Assembly (NCBI GenBank): GCA_030583925.1
Contig: CP129482.1
Span: 1,364,001 to 1,428,000, forward strand
DNA length: 64,000 bases
DNA from: Anaerolineales bacterium
GTDB taxonomy: Bacteria; Chloroflexota; Anaerolineae; Anaerolineales; Villigracilaceae
Direction of reading: 5' to 3'
Both the position numbers and the translations under genes were made by a program. This document shows, in pieces, positions 48,942 to 56,660 of the stretch (position 1 is its first letter; each line of letters begins with the position of its first letter). Under the pieces are notes generated by a model that searched no databases, had not been told where the DNA came from, and worked only from the letters and a program-made list of their open reading frames with translations.

Positions 48942-49907
48942 ATGCGTGTCTGCCTGCTGACCGACGAGGTCGTTGAAGAGTTCAACCCCGAGATTTATTT
49001 TAGAAATTATGATTGGAATTATGTGACGGTCACGCCACCGATTGTCGAGTTTATCAGCGACTTGGCGCGCTCACAACAATACGATGTGTGGTTGAATATC
49101 TACGAAGGCAACGACGAAAAGGAAAATTCGGGTTTGCGATTTGTGCAAGCACTCGAAGAATTGAACCTGCCGTTCACGGGGGCGGAGGCGAAGTTTTATA
49201 AGTCCACGCGGGAGGATATGCAAGCGGCGGCAGAGGCGAGCGGATTAATCTTTGCGCGCGGATTCCATGCCGAGTCTGCTGATGATTTGAAACAGGCAAA
49301 CGCTCTTTCATATCCGTTGATCGTGAAGCATCCGAACAGTTTTGCCAGCGCAGGGTTGACCAAAGAGTCGCGCGTGATGAATTTTGACGAATTGCACGCG
49401 CAGTTCGAGAAAACTTCACTAGAATATGGCTCGGCGCGTGTGGAGGAATTTATCGAGGGGAGGGAGATGTCTTGTCTTGTGGTCGAAAATGCGGACGACC
49501 CTGAATCCCCGTTTACTTATTCGCCAGTGGAAGTATTATTCCCCGAAGGCGAGACGTTTTTGCATGAAGCCGCCAAATGGTATGACTGGGGCGTCCATGT
49601 CGTGCGTTTGGAAGACGACTCTCTCGCTGCTCGAATTCAAGGCATCACGCGTCAATTCTTCCTTGCCATGCAGGGGAACGGTTACGCGCGCATTGATTTT
49701 CGAGCGCGACCGAACGGCGAGATCGTGATTCTCGAAATTAACCCCAATTGCGGAATCTTGTATTACGGACCCAATGACCGCAGTCATGCCGATCTTCCGA
49801 TCTCGTGGGATTCAGGCGGGCATGATCTGTTTTTGGAGAGGATTTTCCGTGTTGCGATTAAAAGACGGGCAATGAGGGCGCGTAATCCGTCATTGCGAGC
49901 CCGATAG
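48942..49907 (+). CDS. D-Ala-D-Ala ligase-like ATP-grasp enzyme, copy B
   Basis: 321 residues, 6 bases after copy A and similar to it along the whole length ('MRVCLLTDEVVEEFNPEIYF', 'YDWNYVTVTPPI'; 'YPLIVKHPNSFASAGLTKES', 'RVEEFIEGREMSCLVVEN', 'RIDFRARPNGEIVILEINPN'). The active Lys, the acidic pair and Asn are retained, so both copies should be active. The last residues 'NPSLRAR' and TAG come from a GTCATTGCGAG repeat that overlaps the gene end. Two paralogues may act in sequence or as a heterodimer to make a dipeptide-like product. No partner gene is recognisable. Confidence 0.85.
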   Translation: MRVCLLTDEVVEEFNPEIYFRNYDWNYVTVTPPIVEFISDLARSQQYDVWLNIYEGNDEKENSGLRFVQALEELNLPFTGAEAKFYKSTREDMQAAAEASGLIFARGFHAESADDLKQANALSYPLIVKHPNSFASAGLTKESRVMNFDELHAQFEKTSLEYGSARVEEFIEGREMSCLVVENADDPESPFTYSPVEVLFPEGETFLHEAAKWYDWGVHVVRLEDDSLAARIQGITRQFFLAMQGNGYARIDFRARPNGEIVILEINPNCGILYYGPNDRSHADLPISWDSGGHDLFLERIFRVAIKRRAMRARNPSLRAR

Positions 49908-49968
49908 GGCGAAGCAATCTCCTCGTATTCAGGGGATTGCTTCCCCCGCGAGGCGGGGTCGCAATGAC
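49889..49968. repeat. Full palindromic repeat, GTCATTGCGAG family
   Basis: Opens GTCATTGCGAGCCCGATAGG, contains GAAGCAATCTCC and GGGATTGCTTCCC, closes GGGTCGCAATGAC. It overlaps the last seven codons of ATP-grasp copy B and ends next to the stop of the ankyrin gene. Confidence 0.9.
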
Positions 49969-49969
49969 A

Positions 49970-50368
49970 TTAACTTTTAAGTGATTCCAAAAATTCCAAC
50001 ACCACTTTTGCGTCATCGCCGCCTGCTTTGGCGTGAGTTATCAATGGAATGCCATGTGGACCTGGCGTGTTGATCGCGTTCGGGTAGGCTGTCAGCGCGG
50101 CTTTGACTACTTCGAACTTACCAAGCATTGCCGCGGCAAAAATGTCGAGACGCGCGCCGTGATCCAGTAAAAACTCAGCGATGTCGCGTCGTCCCATGTG
50201 AGACGCGGCGCCGAGGGCGGTTTCAAAGTCGCCGCCGCCCCAATCCCACGTCGCGTTGACGAGGGCTGGCTCCTGTGCGAGCAATTCCTTCACGCGGTTC
50301 AGGTCGCCGTGCGCGTTGCCGACGAATTCTTGAACATGAGACGCGGCTAGGGCGGGTTTTGCATCCAT
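49970..50368 (-). CDS. Ankyrin-repeat protein
   Basis: 132 residues with three or four ankyrin-type helix pairs: 'VQEFVGNAHGDLNRVKELLA', 'ETALGAASHMGRRDIAEFLL', 'DIFAAAMLGKFEVVKAALTA', 'GIPLITHAKAGGDDAKVVLE'. Ankyrin repeats mediate protein binding; the partner is unknown. AGGAG precedes the ATG. Adjacent to, and only 10 bases downstream of, the alpha/beta hydrolase gene, so the two may be cotranscribed. Confidence 0.9.
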   Translation of the reverse strand: MDAKPALAASHVQEFVGNAHGDLNRVKELLAQEPALVNATWDWGGGDFETALGAASHMGRRDIAEFLLDHGARLDIFAAAMLGKFEVVKAALTAYPNAINTPGPHGIPLITHAKAGGDDAKVVLEFLESLKS

Positions 50369-50377
50369 GGTTTTCTC

Positions 50378-51751
50378 CTACTTGATTCGCTTCACTTCGG
50401 CGTATTTATGATTTTGCGCGTCGAATAGATCGCTTGCGTTCCCATTGAGGGTAAGTTCGAAGAACGATAGCAGATAATCGTTGATGATTGTCGTCACCGT
50501 TTTCCCATTGAGTGGACCCTTTAATCCCAATTGAGGAGCAAGAGGCGAAAGCAGGGGCATGTCGGTGAAGTCGTAGTGAGCCGTGCCGTCTATTGAAATG
50601 ACTCCAGAAGAGTTTTCTACATTTGGGTAAAAACGGTTGAACAATTCGTTGTTACGGCTGTCTGTATCGTCTGCCCATGCTTGGCTGAACATGAAGAAGG
50701 ATGGTTGGCTCACTCCGCGATCGATCACTTCGTATGAAACAGGTCGCATGAACGGATCCATGCCGAGGAGGGCGATGCAACGCGGATCGGTTCCGCAGAA
50801 TTGGATTGCCGCGCCGCCGCCTGTGGAATGTCCGTATACGCCGACGCGGCTCAGGTCAAGCGCCTCGAAGAACAGACTTGCCGCGTCTCCATTTTGTAAT
50901 TTCAAGAAGTCGAGAGTGAAGCCTAGGTCGCCAGCCCATTGGTTCGCAAGTTTTTGCGCGGCGGCTTCGTATTCGTCGTCAGGCGCACCGTCGGGCAAAG
51001 CGGTTGGATTGTTCAACGCTACGTCGCCATTCGGGAGAACGGTGACGACCGCGCCGTAGGTGTGTTGCACCCCGACCACAACGAATCCGTGGCTTGCGAG
51101 TTCAAGCGCTTGCTGAGTGTTTTGCGCGTTGAACCCTTGCCAGCCGTGTGAAAATAAAATCACTGGAAATGGCGTATCCGCTTCGGCGACTTTCGTGTCT
51201 TTGGAGGCGGGGACTTTTACCAACGCAAGATGATCGAGAAAGAACGACGGCAAATGAATATGATCGGCGATGGCGGGCGCGTAAATTTTTGCGTCTGCCA
51301 TCCACGGCGCGCGCTGGGCGGACGAAACAATCTTAGACGGATACCAAATTTGAATCATGAACCGACGCGCTTCGTCTTTGTTTGAATAGATTTCACGGCG
51401 CGAGTCATCAACCAGTTCGTAGATTCGTGTGCCGACGTCGTAAGGTCCGCTGGGGTCGGCGATGCGGGGAACAGGCAGAAGGATGGGAAGCGCCGAGGAA
51501 AGCGCGAGCAGGACGAAGGTCAGGATGGAAGCGATTGGCTTTACGTCAACATTGAAGAGGGCGAGTCCGCTCAAAATCACGGTCAGCGCGTACAGTGGAA
51601 TCATCTGCCAGCGATAGCCCTCGGTTGCGAAATGAATCAAAATAAGCGCGAGCGCCGCGACGGGCAGGAATCGAATCGGCATTGGGCGCGGCGCGCGCCA
51701 TAACAAATGAACTGCGAGCAGGATCGGTGTGAGAATTTCAAGTGTACGCAT
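50378..51751 (-). CDS. Membrane-anchored alpha/beta hydrolase (PAF-acetylhydrolase-like)
   Basis: 457 residues from ATG 51751. Four or five N-terminal helices (~1-100: 'ILTPILLAVHLLW', 'FLPVAALALILIHF', 'MIPLYALTVILSGLALF', 'ILTFVLLALSSALPILL'), then a large hydrolase domain with 'FPVILFSHGWQGF', nucleophile elbow 'RVGVYGHSTGGGAAIQF' (GHSTGG), and a final His in 'IDGTAHYDFTD'. GxSxG context and the overall length resemble platelet-activating factor acetylhydrolase II-like proteins. TACAAT (51758-51763) ends 7 bases before the ATG, so the mRNA may be leaderless. Confidence 0.86.
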   Translation of the reverse strand: MRTLEILTPILLAVHLLWRAPRPMPIRFLPVAALALILIHFATEGYRWQMIPLYALTVILSGLALFNVDVKPIASILTFVLLALSSALPILLPVPRIADPSGPYDVGTRIYELVDDSRREIYSNKDEARRFMIQIWYPSKIVSSAQRAPWMADAKIYAPAIADHIHLPSFFLDHLALVKVPASKDTKVAEADTPFPVILFSHGWQGFNAQNTQQALELASHGFVVVGVQHTYGAVVTVLPNGDVALNNPTALPDGAPDDEYEAAAQKLANQWAGDLGFTLDFLKLQNGDAASLFFEALDLSRVGVYGHSTGGGAAIQFCGTDPRCIALLGMDPFMRPVSYEVIDRGVSQPSFFMFSQAWADDTDSRNNELFNRFYPNVENSSGVISIDGTAHYDFTDMPLLSPLAPQLGLKGPLNGKTVTTIINDYLLSFFELTLNGNASDLFDAQNHKYAEVKRIK

Positions 51752-51757
51752 TTCGTA

Positions 51758-51789
51758 ATTGTACATGAAACTCATCTGTGTTGTACAAT
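51758..51789. promoter_or_regulatory. Symmetric divergent promoter
   Basis: ATTGTACA (51758-51765) and TGTACAAT (51782-51789) are inverted arms 16 bases apart. TACAAT in each arm can act as -10 for one direction, and TTGTAC of the opposite arm as -35 (19-base spacer). The minus transcript would start at the ATG 51751, the plus transcript about 26 bases before ATG 51822. Confidence 0.5.
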
Positions 51790-51821
51790 GTGGCGCAAGA
51801 AAATTTGTTGGCTACAAAACC

Positions 51822-53888
51822 ATGCCTCTTTTCGGCGTTAGCATTTTCCTCTCGGCATTTCTTCTTTTTCAAATCCAACCGTTGATTGGTAAATTCATCT
51901 TGCCGTGGTTTGGCGGCGCGCCCGCGGTGTGGTCAACGGCGATGTTGTTCTTTCAAGTTTTGCTCACTGGCGGATACGCCTACGCCTATTGGCTCATCCG
52001 CCGCGTGAATTCAAATCGCCAGACTCAAATTCACACTGTGTTGATTCTTCTTTCTATCGCGGCGCTCGTTGTGTTTTCGTTCGCGTGGACTTCGCCCATC
52101 ACGCCCGATTCAACTTGGAAACCAAACGACGTTTCATTTCCCGTCCTCGACATTTTCAAATTACTTCTCGCCTCTGTCGGCTTGCCGTATTTCATCCTCG
52201 CCGCGAACGGTCCGCTCATGCAAGCATGGTTCAGCCGCGCGTTCCCGCATCGCTCGTATGCGCGCCTCTATTCGCTTTCGAATCTTGGGTCACTGCTCGG
52301 CTTGCTTGCCTACCCCGTGTTGATCGAGCCGTGGTTGTCGCTTCGTTTGCAAGGATGGCTGTGGGCAATCGGATTTTCGCTTTTTGGACTCTTCGCTATC
52401 TCGATTGCGATTCGAACTGGACGCGCTGCGCTTCTCTCTCCGGTGAAAGCTGATTCGCCCGCCTCAAACGGACGCCCATCCCCAGCCTTGTTCGCGCTGT
52501 GGATCGCGCTAAGCGCGACCGCGTCATTGTTTTTGCTTTCGGTCACCAATCAAATTTCACAAGAGGTGGCAGTCATTCCGTTTTTGTGGATTCTGCCATT
52601 GACCATTTACCTGCTCTCGTTCATCCTCACCTTCTCGGGCGAGCGCGGCTATCATCGAAAATTCTATGCGTCGCTGTTCGCTATCTCCGTCGCGTTGACG
52701 TTGTTCGTCATGCTCAACGTCACGGCTTTGCATGTGTATTGGCAGATCCTTGCCTATTGCCTATTGTTGTCCGCCGCTTGCATGGTATGTCACGGCGAGT
52801 TATATCTGCTCCGCCCCGACGCCGATTATCTGACAACGTTTTACCTGATGGTCTCCCTCGGCGGCGCGTTCGGCGGACTGTTCGTCAGCCTGATCGCCCC
52901 TTTGATTTTCAACGGCTACTGGGAATTCTTCGTCGGTCTGGCGATGACGGTTGCCATTGTGTTGACGATCATTCGCGGTAATGAGCAGATCGTCGCCCGC
53001 GCTAGGTTTGTGTTCACTGTATTCACGCTGGTCACGGTGATGCTATCGCTTTTGAGCAATTTCTATTCAGGCGCGTTATTTTCCAAGCGGAATTTTTATG
53101 GCGTGATCCGCGTACGTGAGACGCTTGTTGAGGGTTCGGGCGAGTCCGCGCTTGTCATGTCGCATGGCGTCACAACGCACGGATTGCAGTTCAACGCCGC
53201 CGCATTGCGCGACGTGCCGACAACGTATTACGTCCGTAACAGTGGGGTGGGGCTAGCGATTCTGAATCATCCGAAATACGGGAAAGGGATGCGGGTTGGC
53301 ATGTTGGGCGTGGGCATTGGAACTCTCGCCGCGTACGGTCAGCCTGGCGATGTTTACCGCCTGTACGAAATCAATCCCGTCGTCATCCAATTGGCGGAGG
53401 GGCAGGGCGGATATTTCTCTTTCGTCCGCGATAGCGCGGCGGACGTGACCATGGTCCCTGGCGACGCGCGCATTTCGCTTGAACGGGAACTCGCGGAGGG
53501 AAATCCGCAAAAATTTGACGTGCTCGCGCTGGACACGTTCAGCAGCGATTCAATCCCTGTGCATCTGGTGACGAAAGAAGCGATGGAGTTGTATCTTGCC
53601 CATCTTGCTCCCGACGGTATCATCGCCGCGCATATCACGAATTTACATTTGGATCTGCAACCCGTATTCTGGCGGCTGGCGCAGGAATTCGGTTTGAGCA
53701 TCGTGCGCGTCAACTATCTCGGCGACTCGAACGGCGGCTATGAATCGCATTGGATATTGCTTGCCCGCGACCCCGCCTTGCTGAATTTCCCCGCCTCGCA
53801 AGCGCACGTCATTGACCTGAGCAGTTATTCGACTGACATTCGATTGTGGACTGACGATTACAGTAATTTGTTTCAGATTTTGAAGTGA
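51822..53888 (+). CDS. Fused MFS-like / spermidine synthase-like membrane protein
   Basis: 688 residues from ATG 51822. About twelve membrane helices (~1-420), with 'MPLFGVSIFLSAFLLFQIQP', 'KFILPWFGGAPAVWSTAMLF' and 'LRRRPDADYLTTFYLMVSLG'-like segments, precede a methyltransferase-fold spermidine synthase domain (~470-680): 'MRVGMLGVGIGTLAAYGQPG', 'VYRLYEINPVVIQLAEGQGG', 'DVTMVPGDARISLERELAEG', 'DVLALDTFSSDSIPVHLVTK'. This fusion is common in bacteria and seldom proven to make polyamines. The gene shares a short divergent promoter with the hydrolase gene. Confidence 0.9.
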   Translation: MPLFGVSIFLSAFLLFQIQPLIGKFILPWFGGAPAVWSTAMLFFQVLLTGGYAYAYWLIRRVNSNRQTQIHTVLILLSIAALVVFSFAWTSPITPDSTWKPNDVSFPVLDIFKLLLASVGLPYFILAANGPLMQAWFSRAFPHRSYARLYSLSNLGSLLGLLAYPVLIEPWLSLRLQGWLWAIGFSLFGLFAISIAIRTGRAALLSPVKADSPASNGRPSPALFALWIALSATASLFLLSVTNQISQEVAVIPFLWILPLTIYLLSFILTFSGERGYHRKFYASLFAISVALTLFVMLNVTALHVYWQILAYCLLLSAACMVCHGELYLLRPDADYLTTFYLMVSLGGAFGGLFVSLIAPLIFNGYWEFFVGLAMTVAIVLTIIRGNEQIVARARFVFTVFTLVTVMLSLLSNFYSGALFSKRNFYGVIRVRETLVEGSGESALVMSHGVTTHGLQFNAAALRDVPTTYYVRNSGVGLAILNHPKYGKGMRVGMLGVGIGTLAAYGQPGDVYRLYEINPVVIQLAEGQGGYFSFVRDSAADVTMVPGDARISLERELAEGNPQKFDVLALDTFSSDSIPVHLVTKEAMELYLAHLAPDGIIAAHITNLHLDLQPVFWRLAQEFGLSIVRVNYLGDSNGGYESHWILLARDPALLNFPASQAHVIDLSSYSTDIRLWTDDYSNLFQILK

Positions 53889-53894
53889 AGTATC

Positions 53895-54533
53895 CTACAC
53901 CGCCACACCCATCACGGCAACATAGTGCGCCGCAGCGGCGAGCAATACGAAAATGTGCCACATCTCGTGGAAGCCGAATACGCCTGGTTTGAAATTGAAA
54001 ATTTTGGTGATGTACACGACTGCGCCGAGCGTGTAAATCACGCCGCCTGCGATGAGCCACCCAACGACCCAGCTTGGCAACGCGTCGAACATTTGCCCAG
54101 CCGCGGCGAGTGACAGCCAGCCCATGACGAGATAAATGCCCGCGTTCAGCCAACGCGGCGCGCGGATGTAAAACACTTTCACGAGGATGCCAATCGCCGC
54201 CAGCGACCAGATGACGGTCAACATGCCCCACTTCCAAAAACCTTCGAAGGCGTTGACGCAAAACGGAGTGTACGTCCCCGCGATGAGCAGGTAAATGGCA
54301 GCGTGATCCACTTTGCGAAAAATTTCCAGGGCGCGCTCCTTCACTTGCACCATGTGGTACGTGGCGCTCGCCGAAAACATAGCGATGAGACTCACGCCAT
54401 AGATCGCCAGCGAAGCGATCTTCGCGGGCGTGTCCCAGCCGACGATTAACAGCGCGATCAGCCCCGCCAGCGCGAGCGCCGCGCCTCCCCAATGCGTGAG
54501 GCTGTTTACGGGTTCACGAAAATATTTACTCAT
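53895..54533 (-). CDS. Hemolysin III/PAQR-family membrane protein (YqfA-like)
   Basis: 212 residues, seven membrane helices. 'SLTHWGGAALALAGLIALLI', 'ASATYHMVQVKERALEIFRK', 'VDHAAIYLLIAGTYTPFCVN' and 'FGFHEMWHIFVLLAAAAHYV' contain the metal ligands (Ser, His, Asp, H-x3-H) of the PAQR fold, which binds Zn2+ and may have hydrolase (ceramidase-like) activity. AAGGA precedes the ATG. Convergent with the spermidine synthase-like gene, with only 6 bases between stops. Confidence 0.94.
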   Translation of the reverse strand: MSKYFREPVNSLTHWGGAALALAGLIALLIVGWDTPAKIASLAIYGVSLIAMFSASATYHMVQVKERALEIFRKVDHAAIYLLIAGTYTPFCVNAFEGFWKWGMLTVIWSLAAIGILVKVFYIRAPRWLNAGIYLVMGWLSLAAAGQMFDALPSWVVGWLIAGGVIYTLGAVVYITKIFNFKPGVFGFHEMWHIFVLLAAAAHYVAVMGVAV

Positions 54534-54536
54534 CGG

Positions 54537-55028
54537 TTATTTCCTTTTGCTAAAGTCTAACACAAGCGGTTTACTTCTGTTCAATGCCATGCCGATCAGC
54601 GAAACGAATCCGCCCCAGAGAAACCAGACCAGCAGGTTTACATATTCCAAATGATAGTTCAGGCTCACCTTTGCCAAACGCGGGATACTGGCAAGATAAT
54701 GGACATCCACAGCGTTTCCGCTTTTGCCCGAATTGTTGTTCAAGTTGGCGATGCGGTGCATCTCGTAGATGAACATGTTTTGAAGCGCGGGCTTATATGA
54801 AACTGTCTTGCCATCGTTCGTCGTAAAACTAATCTCGGCAGTGAAGCATGTTTTACTCCCACTGCATTTTGCGACATTCTCCAATGTGCCGGAAGTTTTC
54901 TCGCCCGCGACATCGAGATACAGGCTTCCCAACGTCGCGATGCAGGCAACCAGCAAGAGCGCCGCGCCGAGTATCGAAATGATGATCGTCCAGCGAACGG
55001 ATCGTTTTGAAGCAGTTTGGTCCGCCAT
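54537..55028 (-). CDS. DUF3592-type membrane protein
   Basis: 163 residues. One N-terminal helix ('TIIISILGAALLLVACIATL'), an extracytoplasmic beta-rich region with two cysteines ('AKCSGSKTCFTAEISFTTND') and a C-terminal helix ('VNLLVWFLWGGFVSLIGMAL'). The pattern 'SYKPALQNMF...DVHYLASIPRLAKV' resembles DUF3592. The Cys pair could form a disulfide. AAGGA precedes the ATG. It begins immediately after the stop of the methyltransferase gene. Confidence 0.78.
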   Translation of the reverse strand: MADQTASKRSVRWTIIISILGAALLLVACIATLGSLYLDVAGEKTSGTLENVAKCSGSKTCFTAEISFTTNDGKTVSYKPALQNMFIYEMHRIANLNNNSGKSGNAVDVHYLASIPRLAKVSLNYHLEYVNLLVWFLWGGFVSLIGMALNRSKPLVLDFSKRK

Positions 55029-55649
55029 TTATTTTGTTTCCTTTTCTGCGATCAAGATGATCAACCGACTCGACTTCAATTCGACAACGTTGATCGTGGT
55101 GTGAAAGCCCGCATCGTCAAACGGCTTTCTGATTTTCTCTTGGAAGATTTCCACTGATTCGGCTGGACTCTCGCCTGTGACCTTGTACAACCATTCAAGG
55201 ATTCGACTCTTCGGCATCGCTACAGGCAGGACGATCAGCCTGCCTCTAACCCTGAGGCATCTGCGCGCCTCCGCCAGCGTGCGCGGGTCGAAGATGTATT
55301 CCGAAGGGAATGTCGAGACGATGGAGTCGAACGCTTCATTCGGGAAGGGGAGTTGTTGCGCCAGCCCACGCGTGAGACGCGCGGCGCCGTTCGTGTTTCG
55401 CCGCGCGAGGCGTCCCATCTGAGGCGACTCGTCGATTCCTAGGGCGGACCAGCCGTCCCTGCGAAAGAAGCGTTGCAGGTGTCCAGGTCCGTGACCGAGT
55501 TCGAGAATCCGAGTCCCGTGAATGAGCGGAAGAATCTCCTGAATCCACTCCTTCCAATGATTGAACGAAACTGTCGCGGCGACGAGGTCGTAGGTGAAAG
55601 CAAACTGATGATAGAGAAGTTTGAAAAAAAGAGTCAGAAATGCTTTCAT
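55029..55649 (-). CDS. Class I SAM-dependent methyltransferase
   Basis: 206 residues from ATG 55649. Motif I 'GTRILELGHGPGHLQRFFRR', motif II 'SALGIDESPQMGRLARRNTN', then 'FPNEAFDSIVSTFPSEYIFD' and 'LRVRGRLIVLPVAMPKSRIL', the UbiE/Methyltransf_11 pattern. N-terminal 'FFKLLYHQFAFTYDLVAATV' resembles membrane-near methyltransferases. The ATG comes directly after the T-tract of an intrinsic terminator that ends the upstream YtxH gene, so most transcripts from upstream would stop just before it; an own promoter is not seen. Confidence 0.9.
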   Translation of the reverse strand: MKAFLTLFFKLLYHQFAFTYDLVAATVSFNHWKEWIQEILPLIHGTRILELGHGPGHLQRFFRRDGWSALGIDESPQMGRLARRNTNGAARLTRGLAQQLPFPNEAFDSIVSTFPSEYIFDPRTLAEARRCLRVRGRLIVLPVAMPKSRILEWLYKVTGESPAESVEIFQEKIRKPFDDAGFHTTINVVELKSSRLIILIAEKETK

Positions 55650-55684
55650 AAAAAAACAAGGGTCTGGCATGAGCCAAACCCTTG
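55650..55684 (-). terminator. Intrinsic terminator after the YtxH gene
   Basis: Minus-strand CAAGGGTtTGGC / GCCAgACCCTTG stem with a 4-base loop (55657-55684), followed by TTTTTTT (55650-55656) and immediately by the ATG of the methyltransferase gene. Confidence 0.92.
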
Positions 55685-55701
55685 CCTTGTGAAGCTTTGC
55701 T

Positions 55702-56079
55702 TTAGGCGGCTGCTTCTTCTTCCGATTTCTTTCCTTTGCGAAGCGATTCCACAGCGCTCTTGCCGCGCTCACGGGCATCGTCGTACATCGCTTTGCCGCG
55801 TTCTTTGGCGGTGTTGTACATTTCTCCGCCGCGTTCACGAACTTGGCGGGCAAGCTCGTCGGCGCGGGCGCGGGCTTCGGCGGCAGTGGCTTCGGCGCGG
55901 GCTAAAGCCTCTTCAGCGGTGGTTTGCGCACGGTCGCGCAGTTCAATGGACTTATCCTTGATCAGCGCGCGGGTCTCTTCGCCAGATTGCGGCGCGAAGA
56001 GCAGGGCAACGACTGCGCCGGTGAGCCCACCGACGATGAAGCCTACGAGAAAGGCTCCGAATTCATCACGATCAGACAT
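55702..56079 (-). CDS. YtxH domain protein with long Ala/Glu/Arg helix
   Basis: 125 residues. A membrane segment 'FGAFLVGFIVGGLTGAVVAL' is followed by the YtxH signature 'LLFAPQSGEETRALIKDKS', then a ~80-residue helix of 11-residue style repeats ('AEEALARAEATAAEARARAD', 'ELARQVRERGGEMYNTAKER') resembling apolipoprotein/LEA-like amphipathic helices, often linked with envelope stress. AAGGAGGT precedes the ATG. A strong terminator follows. Confidence 0.9.
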   Translation of the reverse strand: MSDRDEFGAFLVGFIVGGLTGAVVALLFAPQSGEETRALIKDKSIELRDRAQTTAEEALARAEATAAEARARADELARQVRERGGEMYNTAKERGKAMYDDARERGKSAVESLRKGKKSEEEAAA

Positions 56080-56115
56080 GGTAACCTCCTTGGGGTTAGC
56101 TTGGTTATAAAATTT

Positions 56116-56178
56116 ATCCGCAGATTTCTCAGATTGCGCCGATTTTTTAAATCTGTGAAATCAGCGTAATCTGCGGAT
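56116..56178. repeat. ATCCGCAGATT / AATCTGCGGAT inverted repeat
   Basis: Perfect 11-base arms (56116-56126, 56168-56178) with partial pairing inside (TTTCTCAGATT, AATCTGTGAAA). It fills the gap between two small membrane-protein genes. Confidence 0.85.
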
Positions 56179-56181
56179 TAT

Positions 56182-56622
56182 TCACTTTTTCTTGAGTCCC
56201 ATCAATTCTAACATACGGTACAAGCCTGCCAAATAGCCGTTCAGTTGGACGACTGGCTCGACGACATTCTCGCCGAGGAACTCCGCCGTGCCGCGCAGGT
56301 TGTTGACCGTGTCGCTGGTGGCTTTGAGGATGGGACGCACCTCGTTTTGCAGCAGGTTGATCAGGCTGGCGAGTTGCACGATCAACACGATCAACGCCAC
56401 ACCGATGACCAACGACTCGAGCGCGACGACTATGATGAACACATCGCGGATTCTGTCGGTGGGCGTGGCAGGCTGAAGCAGGAAAAAGATCGCCACGCCG
56501 AGCAGAATCAGCAAGGTGACCGCGCCGACGATGACCCAGATCATCAGGCGCTTCATCTGCTTTTCCTGTTCGATCTGTTCAGGCGTGAGCGGCGCGGGTT
56601 CGAGAGATGTTGGCGTTGTCAT
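56182..56622 (-). CDS. Small membrane protein, DUF948-like
   Basis: 146 residues. Two membrane helices ('LMIWVIVGAVTLLILLGVAI', 'DVFIIVVALESLVIGVALIV') and a C-terminal soluble part 'LASLINLLQNEVRPILKATS', 'DTVNNLRGTAEFLGENVVEP' that matches the DUF948-like pattern of methyl-accepting-type helical stretches. It starts with a TATAAT box (56629-56634) ending 7 bases before the ATG and no ribosome site. Function unknown; probably works with the neighbouring YtxH protein, as both are small envelope proteins. Confidence 0.78.
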   Translation of the reverse strand: MTTPTSLEPAPLTPEQIEQEKQMKRLMIWVIVGAVTLLILLGVAIFFLLQPATPTDRIRDVFIIVVALESLVIGVALIVLIVQLASLINLLQNEVRPILKATSDTVNNLRGTAEFLGENVVEPVVQLNGYLAGLYRMLELMGLKKK

Positions 56623-56628
56623 AATCAG

Positions 56629-56634
56629 ATTATA
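56629..56634 (-). promoter_or_regulatory. -10 box of a leaderless transcript, extended type
   Basis: TGC-TATAAT on the minus strand, followed by CTGATT and the ATG at 56622. Confidence 0.7.
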
Positions 56635-56660
56635 GCATTATTGTTTGCGGACATTTGTCA

